Shown: positions 35,775 through 44,686, numbered from the stretch's first letter. The stretch: 64,000 nt of DNA from Saccharothrix deserti (GCF_009769385.1 NZ_VKAB01000002.1:310001-374000); one strand, 5' to 3'. Numbers and translations are program-made. The notes: generated by a model not told the origin, from the sequence alone.

Positions 35775-37085
35775 TCAGGCCCGCATGACCGTGGCGATGG
35801 GGATGCGGGCCGCGCGCAGCGCCGGGATCAGGCCGCCGAGGATGCCGGCCACCAGGCCCGCGACGACGCCCGCCACACCCGCCTGCCACGGGAAGGCCAC
35901 GCCCTCCAACGACGGGAACCGCGAGCCGAACATCGTCAGCGCGAGCTTCAGCCCCACCACGCCCGCGCCGATCGCCAACGCCGCCGTCAGCAGACCGGTC
36001 AGCAGCGTCTCCGCCAGCACGATGCCCGCCAGCAGCAGCCGAGGTGTGCCCACGGCCCGGCGCAGCGCGAACTCCTCGATGCGTTCACCGACGGTGGCCA
36101 GGCCGACGTTGAGGATGCCCGCCACGCCGATCAGCAGCACCAGCGCCGCCATGCCGAGGAAGATCCAGCGCATGATCGCCAACTCGGTGGACATGCGCTC
36201 CAGCGTCTCCACCGTTTGCACGTGGATGCGGTCTTCCGGCGTGCCGGCGGCGGTGAGCCTGGCCCTCAGGATGTGCTCGACCTCGATCGCGGCCGGGCTC
36301 ATCAGCACCTGCAGACCGGGGCCGGAGTTGCCGCCGCTCATGCTGGTCACCGGCAGCCAGTTCAGCAGCTCGTCGGACCGGACGTAGGCCGCGGGCTGGT
36401 AGCCGCCGTCGTCCACCACGCCGAGGATCTGCGGGGTCGGGTTGGCGGTCGCGCCGTCGACCCGCATCTCCGCAGGCACGTGGTACTGGCTGAAGGCCTT
36501 GGCCGCCTCCTCGTTGAGGACCAGCCGCGGCGCCAGCGACGGTTCGCCGCCGAAGTCGAGCCACTGGCCCTGGGACGGGCGGAACGGCCGGAACTGGCGG
36601 ATGTCGCCGGTCAGCCCGATGAGCTGCAGTTCCACCGCCTGGCCCTCGGGCGCGCCGGCGTTGCCGTCGTTGATCGGGTAGCAGCCGGACTGGTCGCACG
36701 TCATGTTGGGGCCGTAGCCGCCGCCGGACTGGTCGATCGGGCCGCCGCCCTCGTTGATCGGCTTCACGCCGGGTTCGCCGATGATCGCGCGGGCGCTGGT
36801 CATGGCCACCGAGTCGGTGCGGCCCTCCAGCACTTCCAGCGCCACCGGGACGGTGCGGCCCTCCGGCGACAGGTACATCTGCCGGGTGCCGTCCTTGCCC
36901 TGGGACAGCTCGATGTCCGCGAGCATGGCGCGGTTCGCGATCTCCGCGCCCGCCTGCACCACGACCACGGCGAGCACGCCGAGGAACAGGCTGACCATCG
37001 ACAGGAACGTGCGCAGTTTGCGGGCCCGGATGCCCTGGCCGCCGATGATCAGCGACGCGCGCAGCCGGCCGGACAGCCTGATCAC
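35775..37085 (-). CDS. MacB-like ABC transporter permease
   Basis: A 436-residue permease of the MacB/FtsX class. It has an N-terminal membrane helix (LRTFLSMVSLFLGVLAVVVV), a large extracytoplasmic domain (~residues 60-310) and three C-terminal helices (MRWIFLGMAALVLLIGVAGILNVG through AGVVAGLVAGILGGLIPALRAARIPI). The motif EEFALRRAVGTPR before the second helix is the typical FtsX loop. Unusually, the external domain holds a Cys pair (MTCDQSGCYPI). Its start overlaps the ATPase gene by 4 bases. With the ATPase and the adaptor lipoprotein it forms a mechanotransmission-type exporter whose cargo is unknown. Confidence 0.9.
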   Translation of the reverse strand: MIRLSGRLRASLIIGGQGIRARKLRTFLSMVSLFLGVLAVVVVQAGAEIANRAMLADIELSQGKDGTRQMYLSPEGRTVPVALEVLEGRTDSVAMTSARAIIGEPGVKPINEGGGPIDQSGGGYGPNMTCDQSGCYPINDGNAGAPEGQAVELQLIGLTGDIRQFRPFRPSQGQWLDFGGEPSLAPRLVLNEEAAKAFSQYHVPAEMRVDGATANPTPQILGVVDDGGYQPAAYVRSDELLNWLPVTSMSGGNSGPGLQVLMSPAAIEVEHILRARLTAAGTPEDRIHVQTVETLERMSTELAIMRWIFLGMAALVLLIGVAGILNVGLATVGERIEEFALRRAVGTPRLLLAGIVLAETLLTGLLTAALAIGAGVVGLKLALTMFGSRFPSLEGVAFPWQAGVAGVVAGLVAGILGGLIPALRAARIPIATVMRA

Positions 37086-37816
37086 ACGACCACCCGCTGC
37101 GGGACGGGGTTCAGCACGCCGTCGGACAGGTGCAGCACGCGGCCCATCTTCGCCGCGTGGTCGTGGTCGTGGGTGACCAGCACGAGACCGCAGCCCTGCT
37201 CGGTGGCCTGGCGCAGCACGTCCACGACGAGGTTGCCGGTGTCGGTGTCGAGCGCGCCGGTCGGCTCGTCGGCAAGCAGGATGCGCGGCTCGCGCACCAG
37301 GGCGCGGGCGATCGCGACGCGTTGCTGCTCACCACCGGACAGCCGCGGCGGCTTGTGCTTGGCCAGGTGGCCGATGCCGACGCGTTCCAACGCCGCCAGC
37401 ACCTTGGCCTTGCGCTTGCGGCGCGGCAGCCAGCCCTGGCCGTTGACCAGGGCCATCGCCACGTTCTGCGCCGCCGTGAGGTGCTTGAGCAGGAAGAAGC
37501 GCTGGAACACGAACCCGAACTCGGCGCTGCGCAACGCGGCGGCCTTGCGCTCGGGGATCTTCGTGATGTCCCGGTCCCCCAACAGGTACTGGCCGCCGTC
37601 CGGCCGGTCGAACAGGCCGATGAGGCTGAGCAGCGTGCTCTTGCCCGAGCCGGAACGGCCGAGGATCGCGACGCTGTCGCCGGGGTGCACGGTCAGGTCG
37701 ACGCCCGCGAGGATCGTGCGCGGCTGGTCCTGGCCCTTGAGGGTCTTGGTCACGCCGATGAGGTTGATCAGCGGCGGCTGGAGCGCCGCCGGCACGAGGA
37801 GCGGTGAGGTGGTCAC
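37082..37816 (-). CDS. MacB-like ABC transporter ATP-binding protein
   Basis: A 244-residue ATPase powering the MacB-like exporter. Walker A is GRSGSGKST, followed by FGFVFQRFFLLKHLTAAQNVAMAL (Q-loop), signature LSGGEQQRVAIARALV, Walker B ILLADEPTGALD, and H-loop LVLVTHDHDHA. ADEPTGALD is characteristic of the LolD/MacB group. The GTG start overlaps the adaptor gene's stop (GTGA) and the 3' end overlaps the permease, so all three subunits are coupled. Confidence 0.94.
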   Translation of the reverse strand: MTTSPLLVPAALQPPLINLIGVTKTLKGQDQPRTILAGVDLTVHPGDSVAILGRSGSGKSTLLSLIGLFDRPDGGQYLLGDRDITKIPERKAAALRSAEFGFVFQRFFLLKHLTAAQNVAMALVNGQGWLPRRKRKAKVLAALERVGIGHLAKHKPPRLSGGEQQRVAIARALVREPRILLADEPTGALDTDTGNLVVDVLRQATEQGCGLVLVTHDHDHAAKMGRVLHLSDGVLNPVPQRVVV

Positions 37817-38820
37817 TTCGACCCCGTCTCGGGGCCGCCCTGGCCGTCGGGCGCCGCGGGTGGCAGGTTCGGTCCCGGCACGGCCAGGGTCTCCTCGCCC
37901 GTCAGGCCCGCCTTGATCTCCACGACCTTGCCGTCGGTGAGGCCGAGTTCGACGTCCTTGGTCTGCTTCGCGCCGTCCGGGCCGACCACGTCGACCTTGC
38001 CCTTGCCCTGGCCGCCCGCCACCGCCTCGACCGGCACGACCAGCGCGTTCTGCGCGGTCGCGGTGACGAGTTCCAGGGTGGCGGCGGCGCCGTTGATCAG
38101 CTTCACGTCGCCGGGCGCGGTGCACACCAGGCGCAGGCCGGTCGGCTCGGACGAGTTGCTCGGCTCCTGCGGCTGCTGCTGCACCGGCGGGCCGGGCACG
38201 TTGCTGCCGCTCGGCTGGGTGTCCGTGCCCGGCTGCGCGGGCGGCGGCGCCGGGACGGTGCCCACCGGCAGTGCCGCGATCGTGCCGAGCAAGGTGCACG
38301 GGAACGGGCCGGGGCCGTTCTTGATCTGCGCCTGCACGACGCCCTGCGCGGCGTCGGCGATCTGGTACGCCTGCTCGCCGTTGATGTCCGCGACGATGCC
38401 GTAGCCCGCGTACTTCGCGGACGCGATCGGCATGCCCGCGGTGACGGTGGCGCGGTCGTCCACCAGGCGTCCGCCGAACGTGGAGCCCGCGGGCACGTCC
38501 ACGTTGTTCGGCTTGCCGTCCAGCCAGACCGTGGCGAACCGGGTCGGCCTGGTCGGCGTGCTGGTCGGCTCGGTCAAGGTCAGGTAGCGCACCTGGCCCG
38601 CGACCGGCGACACGATCCCGAACACCGGGTTCATGGTGACCTTGCCGGTCAGGCTGACCTTGTTCGACAGGTCCTGCCTGGTCGGTTTGGTCGTGGTCTG
38701 CACGGTGCCGCGCGGGGCGAGCTCCGGGTTGAGCGGCTCCGCTCCGGTCGACGTGCACGCGGCCGCGGTGAACACCGCCGCGGCCAGTCCGCACACGCGG
38801 ACGAAGGTATTTTTGGACAC
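37813..38820 (-). CDS. HlyD/RND-type adaptor lipoprotein of the ABC exporter
   Basis: A ~335-residue exported adaptor and the first gene of the exporter operon. It has a lipoprotein signal (VSKNTFVRVCGLAAAVFTAAAC) and a barrel/lipoyl-like region (LSNKVSLTGKVTM, GIVSPVAGQVRYL, LDGKPNNVDVPAGSTFG, GMPIASAKYAGYGIVADI). A Pro-rich insertion is followed by the C-terminal membrane-proximal domain (VTATAQNALVVPVEAVAGGQGKGKVDVVG). The GTG at 38820 is preceded by GGGGGG at good spacing; a longer ATG form has no support. In Gram-positive bacteria such adaptors probably bridge the permease and cell wall. Confidence 0.88.
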   Translation of the reverse strand: MSKNTFVRVCGLAAAVFTAAACTSTGAEPLNPELAPRGTVQTTTKPTRQDLSNKVSLTGKVTMNPVFGIVSPVAGQVRYLTLTEPTSTPTRPTRFATVWLDGKPNNVDVPAGSTFGGRLVDDRATVTAGMPIASAKYAGYGIVADINGEQAYQIADAAQGVVQAQIKNGPGPFPCTLLGTIAALPVGTVPAPPPAQPGTDTQPSGSNVPGPPVQQQPQEPSNSSEPTGLRLVCTAPGDVKLINGAAATLELVTATAQNALVVPVEAVAGGQGKGKVDVVGPDGAKQTKDVELGLTDGKVVEIKAGLTGEETLAVPGPNLPPAAPDGQGGPETGSK

Positions 38821-38999
38821 CGGTCCCCCCAAAGCGAATCCCCTATCCGGTCTCGCCAACTTACCCATATGACGCCGGTGCGGTGAACCGGGTTGCGTCC
38901 CAACGGGAAACCGCTCTCACCCCGGCCTGGGGCAAGAGCGGTTTCCCGTGGTCAGGAGCTCAGGCACGGCGTGCGAATTGCCGCGCCCGGTGTCGCGGG

Positions 39000-39944
39000 T
39001 TATTCCTCGAAGCCGAGGTCCTCGCCGCCGTCGAACACCTCTTCCACCACCTCGCCCAGCACCATGCCGCCGACCACGCCTGCCGCGACGCCGCCGACGA
39101 CCGCGCCCATGCCCGGACCGCGGCGGTGGCCGTGCTGACCGTGCTGACCGGGGTGGCCGTAGCCGGCGTGGCCGCCGCGTTCGGAGACCTGCGCGAGCCA
39201 CTGGCCGATCGCGCCCGCCCAGTCGGTGTTCACGGCGTCGGCGTGCGAGGCGTGGAACCGGCCGAAGGCGTCGGAGCCGGACGAGAACATGCCGCCGCGC
39301 TTGTCCGCCTCCAGCACCACGACCAGCTCGTGCGGGCTGGTCACGAAGGTCAGCTCCACCTGGTTCACCCGGCCCGCGAACTGCGCCGGCGGGAAGAACT
39401 CGATCTCCTGGTAGAAGCCGAGCTCCTGGTGCACGCCGTGGATCCGGCCCGCCTCGACGTCCGCCTTCCGGAACTGGAAGCCGAGCTGACCGAACGCGTC
39501 GAGCACCCGGTCCTGCGACGGCAGCGGCCCGACCAGCACCGGGTCCAGGTCACCCTTGTCGGGCGCGCCGGAGATCACCAGCTCGGTCCGCACGCCCACC
39601 GTCATGCCGGGCAGCGGCTGCCCGCCGACCGCGGTGATCGGGGTCTCCCACGGCACCGGCAGCTGGAACGGCACCGCAACCTGCTGACCGGCCGCGACCC
39701 GCACGTCCTGCGCCACGTCGAGGCGCAGGAACTCGGCCGTGCCGCCGAACTCGTGATCGCCGTGCTCGACCTCGACCCTGGTGACCAGGGACAGCACGAT
39801 CCGGTCGATCCGGGCGTCGCTGCTGCCGCCCTGGATGCGCACCTGGCCGGTGATCACCTGGCCGGGCAGGGCGTGCGGCGAGTCCAGGACGGTGTCGACG
39901 GACGGTCCGCCGACGCCGAAAGCGCTGAGCATCCGCTTGAACAT
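39000..39944 (-). CDS. Spo0M-like sporulation-control protein
   Basis: A 314-residue protein of the Spo0M/SpoOM family, which has an arrestin-like double beta-sandwich: MFKRMLSAFGVGGPSVDTVLDSP, PGQVITGQVRIQGG, DARIDRIVLSLVTRVEVE, QVAVPFQLPVPWETPITAVGG, LGFQFRKADVEAGRI. In Bacillus, Spo0M affects sporulation and cell division; the actinobacterial role is unknown. The C-terminal ~60 residues are an actinobacterial addition: a Gly/His-rich linker (GHPGQHGQHGHRRGPG), then a Gly-rich hydrophobic stretch (AVVGGVAAGVVGGMVLGEVVEE). It is flanked by the exporter operon and the CNNM pair on the same strand. Confidence 0.85.
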   Translation of the reverse strand: MFKRMLSAFGVGGPSVDTVLDSPHALPGQVITGQVRIQGGSSDARIDRIVLSLVTRVEVEHGDHEFGGTAEFLRLDVAQDVRVAAGQQVAVPFQLPVPWETPITAVGGQPLPGMTVGVRTELVISGAPDKGDLDPVLVGPLPSQDRVLDAFGQLGFQFRKADVEAGRIHGVHQELGFYQEIEFFPPAQFAGRVNQVELTFVTSPHELVVVLEADKRGGMFSSGSDAFGRFHASHADAVNTDWAGAIGQWLAQVSERGGHAGYGHPGQHGQHGHRRGPGMGAVVGGVAAGVVGGMVLGEVVEEVFDGGEDLGFEE

Positions 39945-39979
39945 GGGGTGACGTCCTCCAGGGGAGCCAATTCGGTTGA

Positions 39980-41011
39980 TCAGTTCGGTTGATCGGTCTC
40001 GTCCTCGAAGTCGCCGATCAGCTCTTCGAGGAGGTCTTCGAGGGCGGCGATGCCGACCACGCGGTCGTCCGCGTCGGCCACCAGCGCCAACTGCGCCCGT
40101 TCGGCGCGCATCCTGGTCACCGCCGCCGCCACCGGCAGCGCGGCGGACAACGTCAGCGGCACCGTCATCAGGTCACGGGCCGGCGTGTCTTCATCCATCG
40201 CGGTCGCGCGCACGGCCTCCCGGATGTGCACCAGGCCGACGAACCGGCCGTCCCGGTCCGTCACCGGGAACCGGGAACGCCCCGACTCGCGGCTGCGGTC
40301 CTCGATCGCCCGCGCGCCGGTGTGCTCGGCGACGGTGACCGTCGTCCCGATGGGCACCATCACCTGCGCCACGGTCGTCTGCTGGAGCTGGAGCATCCGG
40401 GTCAGCAGCCGGCGCTGGCCCTCCGGGATCAGGCCGTGCTCGGCGGACTGCCGCACCAGCATCCGCACGTCGTCCGGGTGGTGTTCGCGGGTCAGCTCGT
40501 TCTTCGGCTGCACCTTCAGCAGGAGCAGCAACGCGTTCGTCATCGCGTTCAGTCCACTGAGGACCCAGCGGACGGCGTGCGTGAACGCCCGGAACGGCAT
40601 CGCCAGCAGCAGCGCCGACCGCTCCGGGTGGCTGATCGCCCACGACTTCGGGGCCATCTCGCCGACCACCATGTGCAGGAACACCACCAGCACCAGGCTG
40701 ATCGTGAACGACACCGCGTACGACAGCCCGGACGGCAGACCGACCGCCAGGAACAACGGGGCGACCAGATCCGCCACCGCCGGTTTCGCCAACGCGCCCA
40801 AGCCCAACGTGCACAGCGTGATGCCCAACTGCGCGCCCGCGAGCATCAGCGACAACTCGCGCACACCCGCCAACGCGGCCCGTGCCGCCCGGCTGGTCTC
40901 CGCGGCCTCCTCGAGGCGGTGGCGCTTCGCCGCCATCAGCGCGAACTCGGCGGCCACGAAGAACGCGTTGGCCGCCAACAGGAACAGGGAGACGAGCAAC
41001 AACCACGTCAT
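39980..41011 (-). CDS. CNNM/CorB-type membrane protein (DUF21-CBS), second of pair
   Basis: A 343-residue protein with an N-terminal DUF21 membrane domain: helices in residues ~1-140, ending VVGEMAPKSWAISHPE, where GE.PK is the family signature. A CBS pair follows (~200-330, TVAQVMVPIGTTVTVA, SRFPVTDRDGRFVGLVHI, LALVADADDRVVGIAALEDLLEELIGDFEDE). The C-terminal CorC/HlyC domain is missing, which gives a shorter form than its neighbour. Bacterial members (CorB, MpfA) export Mg2+ or other divalent ions; the name hemolysin is historical. It overlaps the longer homologue by 4 bases, so the two probably form a heteromer. Confidence 0.9.
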   Translation of the reverse strand: MTWLLLVSLFLLAANAFFVAAEFALMAAKRHRLEEAAETSRAARAALAGVRELSLMLAGAQLGITLCTLGLGALAKPAVADLVAPLFLAVGLPSGLSYAVSFTISLVLVVFLHMVVGEMAPKSWAISHPERSALLLAMPFRAFTHAVRWVLSGLNAMTNALLLLLKVQPKNELTREHHPDDVRMLVRQSAEHGLIPEGQRRLLTRMLQLQQTTVAQVMVPIGTTVTVAEHTGARAIEDRSRESGRSRFPVTDRDGRFVGLVHIREAVRATAMDEDTPARDLMTVPLTLSAALPVAAAVTRMRAERAQLALVADADDRVVGIAALEDLLEELIGDFEDETDQPN

Positions 41012-42306
41012 CGCCGCACCGCCGTGCCGAGCAGGACCCGGCTGGGCACGTGCCGCGCCACGGCCGTCACCCGCACCCGGATCGCATCGAGTTCGATCTC
41101 GTCACCGACGTCCGGCGTGCGGCCGAGCCGGTACAGCACCAGCCCGGACACGGTGTCGTAGTTGTCGTGCACGGGCAGCTCGATACCGGTTGCGTCGGCG
41201 ATCTCGTCGATCCGCAACCGGCCGGGCACCTCCCAGCAGCCGTCGGCGCGCTGTTCCACGGTGTCGCGCAGCACGTCGTCCTCGTCGTGGATCTCGCCGA
41301 CCAGCTCCTCGGCCAGGTCCTCCAACGACACCACGCCCGCGAACCCGCCGAACTCGTCCACCACGCACGCCAACTGGCGGCGTTCGGCGCGCAGCCGTTC
41401 CAGCACGGCGGGCAGCGGCAACGTCGACGGCACCACCAGCGCGGGTGATGCGACGTCACCCACGGGTGTGGTGCGACGGCGTTCCGGTGCGATCGTCAGC
41501 AGCTCGGCCAACCCGACCACGCCGCGCAGGTCGTCCAGCCCGTCGCCGATGACGGGGAAGCGGGAGTGGCCGGTGTCGAGCAACTCGACCACGCGTGCGG
41601 CGGGTTCGTCGGCGCGCACGGTGTGCACCGAGACCCGCGGCGTCATGGCCTGTTCGGCGACCAGGCCGCGGAAGTCCAGGCCGCGGTCGAGCAGGCGGGA
41701 CAGCTCGGCGTCCAGGTGGCCCTGCGTGGTGGCCTCGCCGATGATCTGCCTCAGGTCGTCCGGGGTGGCGCCCTGCGGCAGTTCCTCGACGGGCTCGATG
41801 CCCACTGCTCTGAGGAGCCGGTTGGCCGCCGTGTCGAAGAGGCGGATCAGCGGGCCGGTGACCTTCAGGTAGGCGAGGGTCGAGGTGCTCAGCGCCTTGG
41901 CCAGGGTCTCCGGTTTGGCGATGGCGAGGTTCTTGGGGAACAGCTCGCCGAGGACCATCTGGACGCCGGTCGCGAAGATCAGGGCGAACGCCATGGACAG
42001 CGACACGGCCAGTGCCGGTGGCAGGCCCGTCACGCCGAGGGCGGTGGCCAGGCCCGCGCCCAGGAGGGGTTCGGCGACGTAACCGGCGAGCAGTGCGGTC
42101 ACCGTGATGCCGAACTGGGCGCCGGAGAGCATGAAGGAGAGGCGTTGCGTGACCAGGTAGGCGCGTTGGGCGGCTTTGTCGCCGTGCTCGGCCTGGTGGC
42201 GGAGGCGGCCCCGGTCCACGGCCATGTAGGCGAATTCCTGGGCCACGAAGTAGCCGGTGGCGATGGTCAGGAGCACGATCGCCAGCGTGCCGGTGAGGAT
42301 CAACAT
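41008..42306 (-). CDS. CNNM/CorB-type membrane protein (DUF21-CBS-CorC_HlyC), first of pair
   Basis: A 432-residue protein with the full arrangement. The DUF21 membrane domain (~1-180) has VLGELFPKNLAIAKPE; a CBS pair follows (~200-330, EQAMTPRVSVHTV, HSRFPVIGDGLDDLRGVVGLAELL, CVVDEFGGFAGVVSLEDLAEELVGEI). The C-terminal CorC_HlyC domain (~345-430) has WEVPGRLRIDEI and YDTVSGLVLYRLGRTPDVGDEI. Mg2+/divalent-cation extrusion is the best guess from characterised relatives. It is divergent from a small MerR gene ~110 bases away, which may share its control region. Confidence 0.92.
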   Translation of the reverse strand: MLILTGTLAIVLLTIATGYFVAQEFAYMAVDRGRLRHQAEHGDKAAQRAYLVTQRLSFMLSGAQFGITVTALLAGYVAEPLLGAGLATALGVTGLPPALAVSLSMAFALIFATGVQMVLGELFPKNLAIAKPETLAKALSTSTLAYLKVTGPLIRLFDTAANRLLRAVGIEPVEELPQGATPDDLRQIIGEATTQGHLDAELSRLLDRGLDFRGLVAEQAMTPRVSVHTVRADEPAARVVELLDTGHSRFPVIGDGLDDLRGVVGLAELLTIAPERRRTTPVGDVASPALVVPSTLPLPAVLERLRAERRQLACVVDEFGGFAGVVSLEDLAEELVGEIHDEDDVLRDTVEQRADGCWEVPGRLRIDEIADATGIELPVHDNYDTVSGLVLYRLGRTPDVGDEIELDAIRVRVTAVARHVPSRVLLGTAVRR

Positions 42307-42416
42307 GGTGCGGTGTCGTTCAGCCGGGCCTGACCCGGCCGGTTACTACAGCCGTCTTCGTCGTCTAGCATACTTCACACTAGCACGTGGCACTGTACGG
42401 TTGGGGTGGAGGCGAG

Positions 42417-42806
42417 GTGACCGAGGTCCTGCTCAAGATCGGCGAGTTGGCCGCTCGGGCCGGCGTCAGCATCCGGACCGTCGACTACTACACGAGCCTC
42501 GGGCTGATCTCGCCGGCGCAGCGGACGGCCGGCAACTACCGGCTCTACGAACCCGGTGACGTGGAACGCATCCACCTCGTGCAGCGGCTGGAGGTGCAGG
42601 GCGTGCCGCTGGACGAGATCGCGACCGCGTTCAACACCCGGCAGGCCGACGTCGGCCCCATCCTGGACCGGATCGACGAGGACCTGCGGGCGCTGCAGGC
42701 GGCGGCCGAATCGGCGTCACCGGAAGCGCACGGCGTGCTGGCGGCCATCGCGACCCGCGTGCACTCCCTGATCACCTTGGCCCTGGAGATCCCTCCCCTG
42801 CCCTGA
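42417..42806 (+). CDS. Small MerR-family regulator
   Basis: A 129-residue MerR regulator with the N-terminal winged helix (KIGELAARAGVSIRTVDYYTSLGLISPAQRTAGNYRLYEPGDVERIHLV). A coiled-coil dimerisation helix (~residues 80-115) is followed by a short tail without the Cys residues used by metal or redox sensors. The GTG at 42417 is chosen because GGAGG lies 5-6 bases upstream. It is divergent from the CNNM operon; MerR proteins often control such divergent transporters, so it may sense a condition relevant to divalent ions. This is inferred from position only. Confidence 0.88.
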   Translation: MTEVLLKIGELAARAGVSIRTVDYYTSLGLISPAQRTAGNYRLYEPGDVERIHLVQRLEVQGVPLDEIATAFNTRQADVGPILDRIDEDLRALQAAAESASPEAHGVLAAIATRVHSLITLALEIPPLP

Positions 42807-42842
42807 GCCCGCACACAAGATCACCCGGACGAGCTAATCAAG

Positions 42843-42875
42843 CGTCAATGGGCAACTTTCAGCACACCATTGACG
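42843..42875. terminator. Hairpin between convergent MerR and CDF genes
   Basis: CGTCAATGG (42843-42851) and CCATTGACG (42867-42875) form a perfect 9-bp stem with a 15-base loop. It lies between the MerR stop (42806) and the end of the CDF gene (42952). There is no clear U-run, so it may be a weak bidirectional terminator or an mRNA-stabilising hairpin. Confidence 0.45.
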
Positions 42876-42951
42876 TTGCCGGGAAAGAAGGAGGCGGCAG
42901 CGCGGCGGGCAAGGCATCGGCAGCGGCGGACACGGAGTCGGGCGCGATGGG

Positions 42952-43908
42952 TCAGGCGGGCGCGGTGGCGGGCTCGGTGTGCACGGTGACGGCGGCCAGG
43001 CGCGGGACTGCGCGCTTGAGGTGATGCTCGACCTCGTGGGCGATGCGGTGGCCCTGCTCGACGCTGAGGCCCGCGTCCACCGCGATCGCCAGTTCGGCGC
43101 GCAGCACGTGCCCGGTCCACCGCATGCGCACGCGCTCGGCCCGCACCACGCCGTCGACCTGTGCGGCGGCGTGTTCGGCGAGGTCCACCGATGCCGGGTC
43201 GACCGCGTCCAGCAGGCGGCCGAAGACTTCGGCTGCGGCGTCGCGGAGGACGAACAGGATGGCGATCGTCATGCCCAGGCCGACGAGCGGGTCGGCGGCG
43301 GGGAAGCCCAGGGCCACGCCGATTCCGCCCAGCACCACCGCGAGTGAGGTGAAGCCGTCGGTGCGGGCGTGCATGCCGTCGGCGACCAGGGCGGCCGAGC
43401 CGATCTCCTGGCCGATCCGGATCCGGTAGCGGGCGACCAGTTCGTTGCCCAGGAAGCCGACCACGCCGGCTGCCGCCACGACCCAGAGGTGCCGCACGGG
43501 TTGCGGGTCCAGCAGGCCGCGCACCGACTCGTACCCGGCGAACGCCGCCGACGCGGCGATCACGAGCACGACGGCGACGCCGGCCAGGTCTTCCGCCCTG
43601 CCCAGGCCGTAGGTGAAGCGGCGGGACGCGGCGCGGCGGCCCAGCACGAAGGCGATGGCCAGCGGGACGGACGTGAGGGCGTCGGCGAAGTTGTGGACGG
43701 TGTCGCCCAGCAGTGCCACCGAGCCGGTGACCAGCACCAACACCGCTTGCGCGACCGCCGTGACGAACAGTGCCGCGAAGGAGATCACCAGGGCACGCAT
43801 GCCGCGTTTGCTGCCCTCCAGCGCGTTGTCCACGCGGTCCGCCGAACGGTGGCCGTGGCCGTGGCCATGCCCGTGACCGTGGCTGTGATCGTGTGCTCTG
43901 CCCGTCAC
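42952..43908 (-). CDS. Cation diffusion facilitator (zinc-type efflux transporter)
   Basis: A 318-residue CDF antiporter. The N-terminus is His-rich (HDHSHGHGHGHGHGHRS), followed by six membrane helices (residues ~35-225). The metal site residues are visible as LGDTVHNFADALTS in helix II and LVADGMHARTDGFTSLAVVLG in helix V, an HxxxD pattern in each, which is typical of Zn2+/Cd2+ transporters. The C-terminal cytoplasmic domain (~230-318) has the ferredoxin-like fold with GHRIAHEVEHHLKR. It is divergent from an ArsR-type repressor 91 bases away and is surely its target. Confidence 0.94.
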   Translation of the reverse strand: MTGRAHDHSHGHGHGHGHGHRSADRVDNALEGSKRGMRALVISFAALFVTAVAQAVLVLVTGSVALLGDTVHNFADALTSVPLAIAFVLGRRAASRRFTYGLGRAEDLAGVAVVLVIAASAAFAGYESVRGLLDPQPVRHLWVVAAAGVVGFLGNELVARYRIRIGQEIGSAALVADGMHARTDGFTSLAVVLGGIGVALGFPAADPLVGLGMTIAILFVLRDAAAEVFGRLLDAVDPASVDLAEHAAAQVDGVVRAERVRMRWTGHVLRAELAIAVDAGLSVEQGHRIAHEVEHHLKRAVPRLAAVTVHTEPATAPA

Positions 43909-43954
43909 CGTTCCACCCCTCTGGTCGGCCCGCGTGTGAGATCCCTTGTCAGCA

Positions 43955-43976
43955 TACCTGCGCAGTCACGCAGATA
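43955..43976. promoter_or_regulatory. Putative ArsR/SmtB operator in divergent region
   Basis: ATACCTGCGCAGTCACGCAGATA contains CTGCG-N6-CGCAG (43958-43973) flanked by ATA and ATA, close to the imperfect inverted repeats bound by zinc-sensing ArsR/SmtB proteins. It lies between the CDF and ArsR genes, ~25 bases before the ArsR ATG. Confidence 0.6.
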
Positions 43977-43999
43977 CGCAAGTAGGTAGGCTTGCGGCC

Positions 44000-44371
44000 A
44001 TGCACAGCGCGCTGTCGGACTTCGACATGCCCAACGACGAGCAGGTCCACCTGGCCGCCGAGTCGTTCCGCCTGTTGGCCGATCCCACCCGGATCAAGGT
44101 CCTCTGGGCACTGCTCCAGGGCGAGTCGTCGGTGGCGCACCTCGCCGGGCTGGCGGGCGCCGCGCCGACCGCGGTCAGCCAGCACCTGGCCAAGTTGCGC
44201 CTCGCGGGTCTGGTGAAGGGCCGGCGGGAGGGCACGTTCGTCTACTACTCCGCCGCCAACGACCACGTGAAATCCCTGCTGGCACAAGCACTTTTCCACG
44301 CCGACCACGTGGACCGGGGCATCCCTCCGGCCGACGACGCCGAGCAGGAAGTCGCACACCACAAGCGCTGA
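44000..44371 (+). CDS. ArsR/SmtB-family metal-responsive repressor
   Basis: A 123-residue winged-helix repressor (HLAAESFRLLADPTRIKVLWALLQGE, HLAGLAGAAPTAVSQHLAKLRLAGLVKGRREGTFVYYSA). The last helix carries His residues spaced like the alpha-5 zinc site of SmtB/CzrA/NmtR (HVKSLLAQALFHADHVDRG) and a His tail (EVAHHKR). Cys residues typical of arsenite or cadmium sensors are absent. It should release the divergent CDF efflux gene when Zn2+ (or Co/Ni) rises. ATG 44000 is used; in-frame upstream codons overlap the operator. Confidence 0.92.
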   Translation: MHSALSDFDMPNDEQVHLAAESFRLLADPTRIKVLWALLQGESSVAHLAGLAGAAPTAVSQHLAKLRLAGLVKGRREGTFVYYSAANDHVKSLLAQALFHADHVDRGIPPADDAEQEVAHHKR

Positions 44372-44509
44372 CGACCACACTCCGGATTCACCCTGACGTC
44401 GCAGTGCCTTGGGCATATCAGTCCTGCTCAAGGGGTATCCACACGTCCCCACCCGGTTCAACGAGGAGCAGGACATGGGCACCTCCACCTCTTCCGACGG
44501 GAGGTCGTG

Positions 44510-44686
44510 ATGGATTCGCGGGACCTGATCGACATCCGCAGCGGAGATCTGTTCCACCAACCCACCCCCTACGGCCTGGTGTACCCGACGTGCACGGCGG
44601 ACGGATCGGCGCCGCCCAGCCAGCGCGGCCGGACCTGGGAACACCTCACCGCCTCCGGGCGTGACCTCCGGCCGGTCGCCCGGTGA
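44510..44686 (+). CDS. Small hypothetical protein (58 aa)
   Basis: A 58-residue protein beginning MDSRDLIDIRSGDLFHQPTP, with YGLVYPTCTADG and WEHLTASGRDLRPVAR at the end. I do not recognise a family. The ATG has a strong GGGAGG ribosome binding site. It is preceded by an 11-codon mini-ORF (ATG 44475, also with AGGAGC upstream) whose stop overlaps this start as TGATG, so the two may be translationally coupled. A strong terminator follows 23 bases after the stop, which supports a real transcript. Confidence 0.55.
   Translation: MDSRDLIDIRSGDLFHQPTPYGLVYPTCTADGSAPPSQRGRTWEHLTASGRDLRPVAR

Noticed and set aside
40000-42306. Hemolysins
   Set aside because: The name is historical; DUF21-CBS-CorC proteins are cation transport proteins and carry no toxin features.
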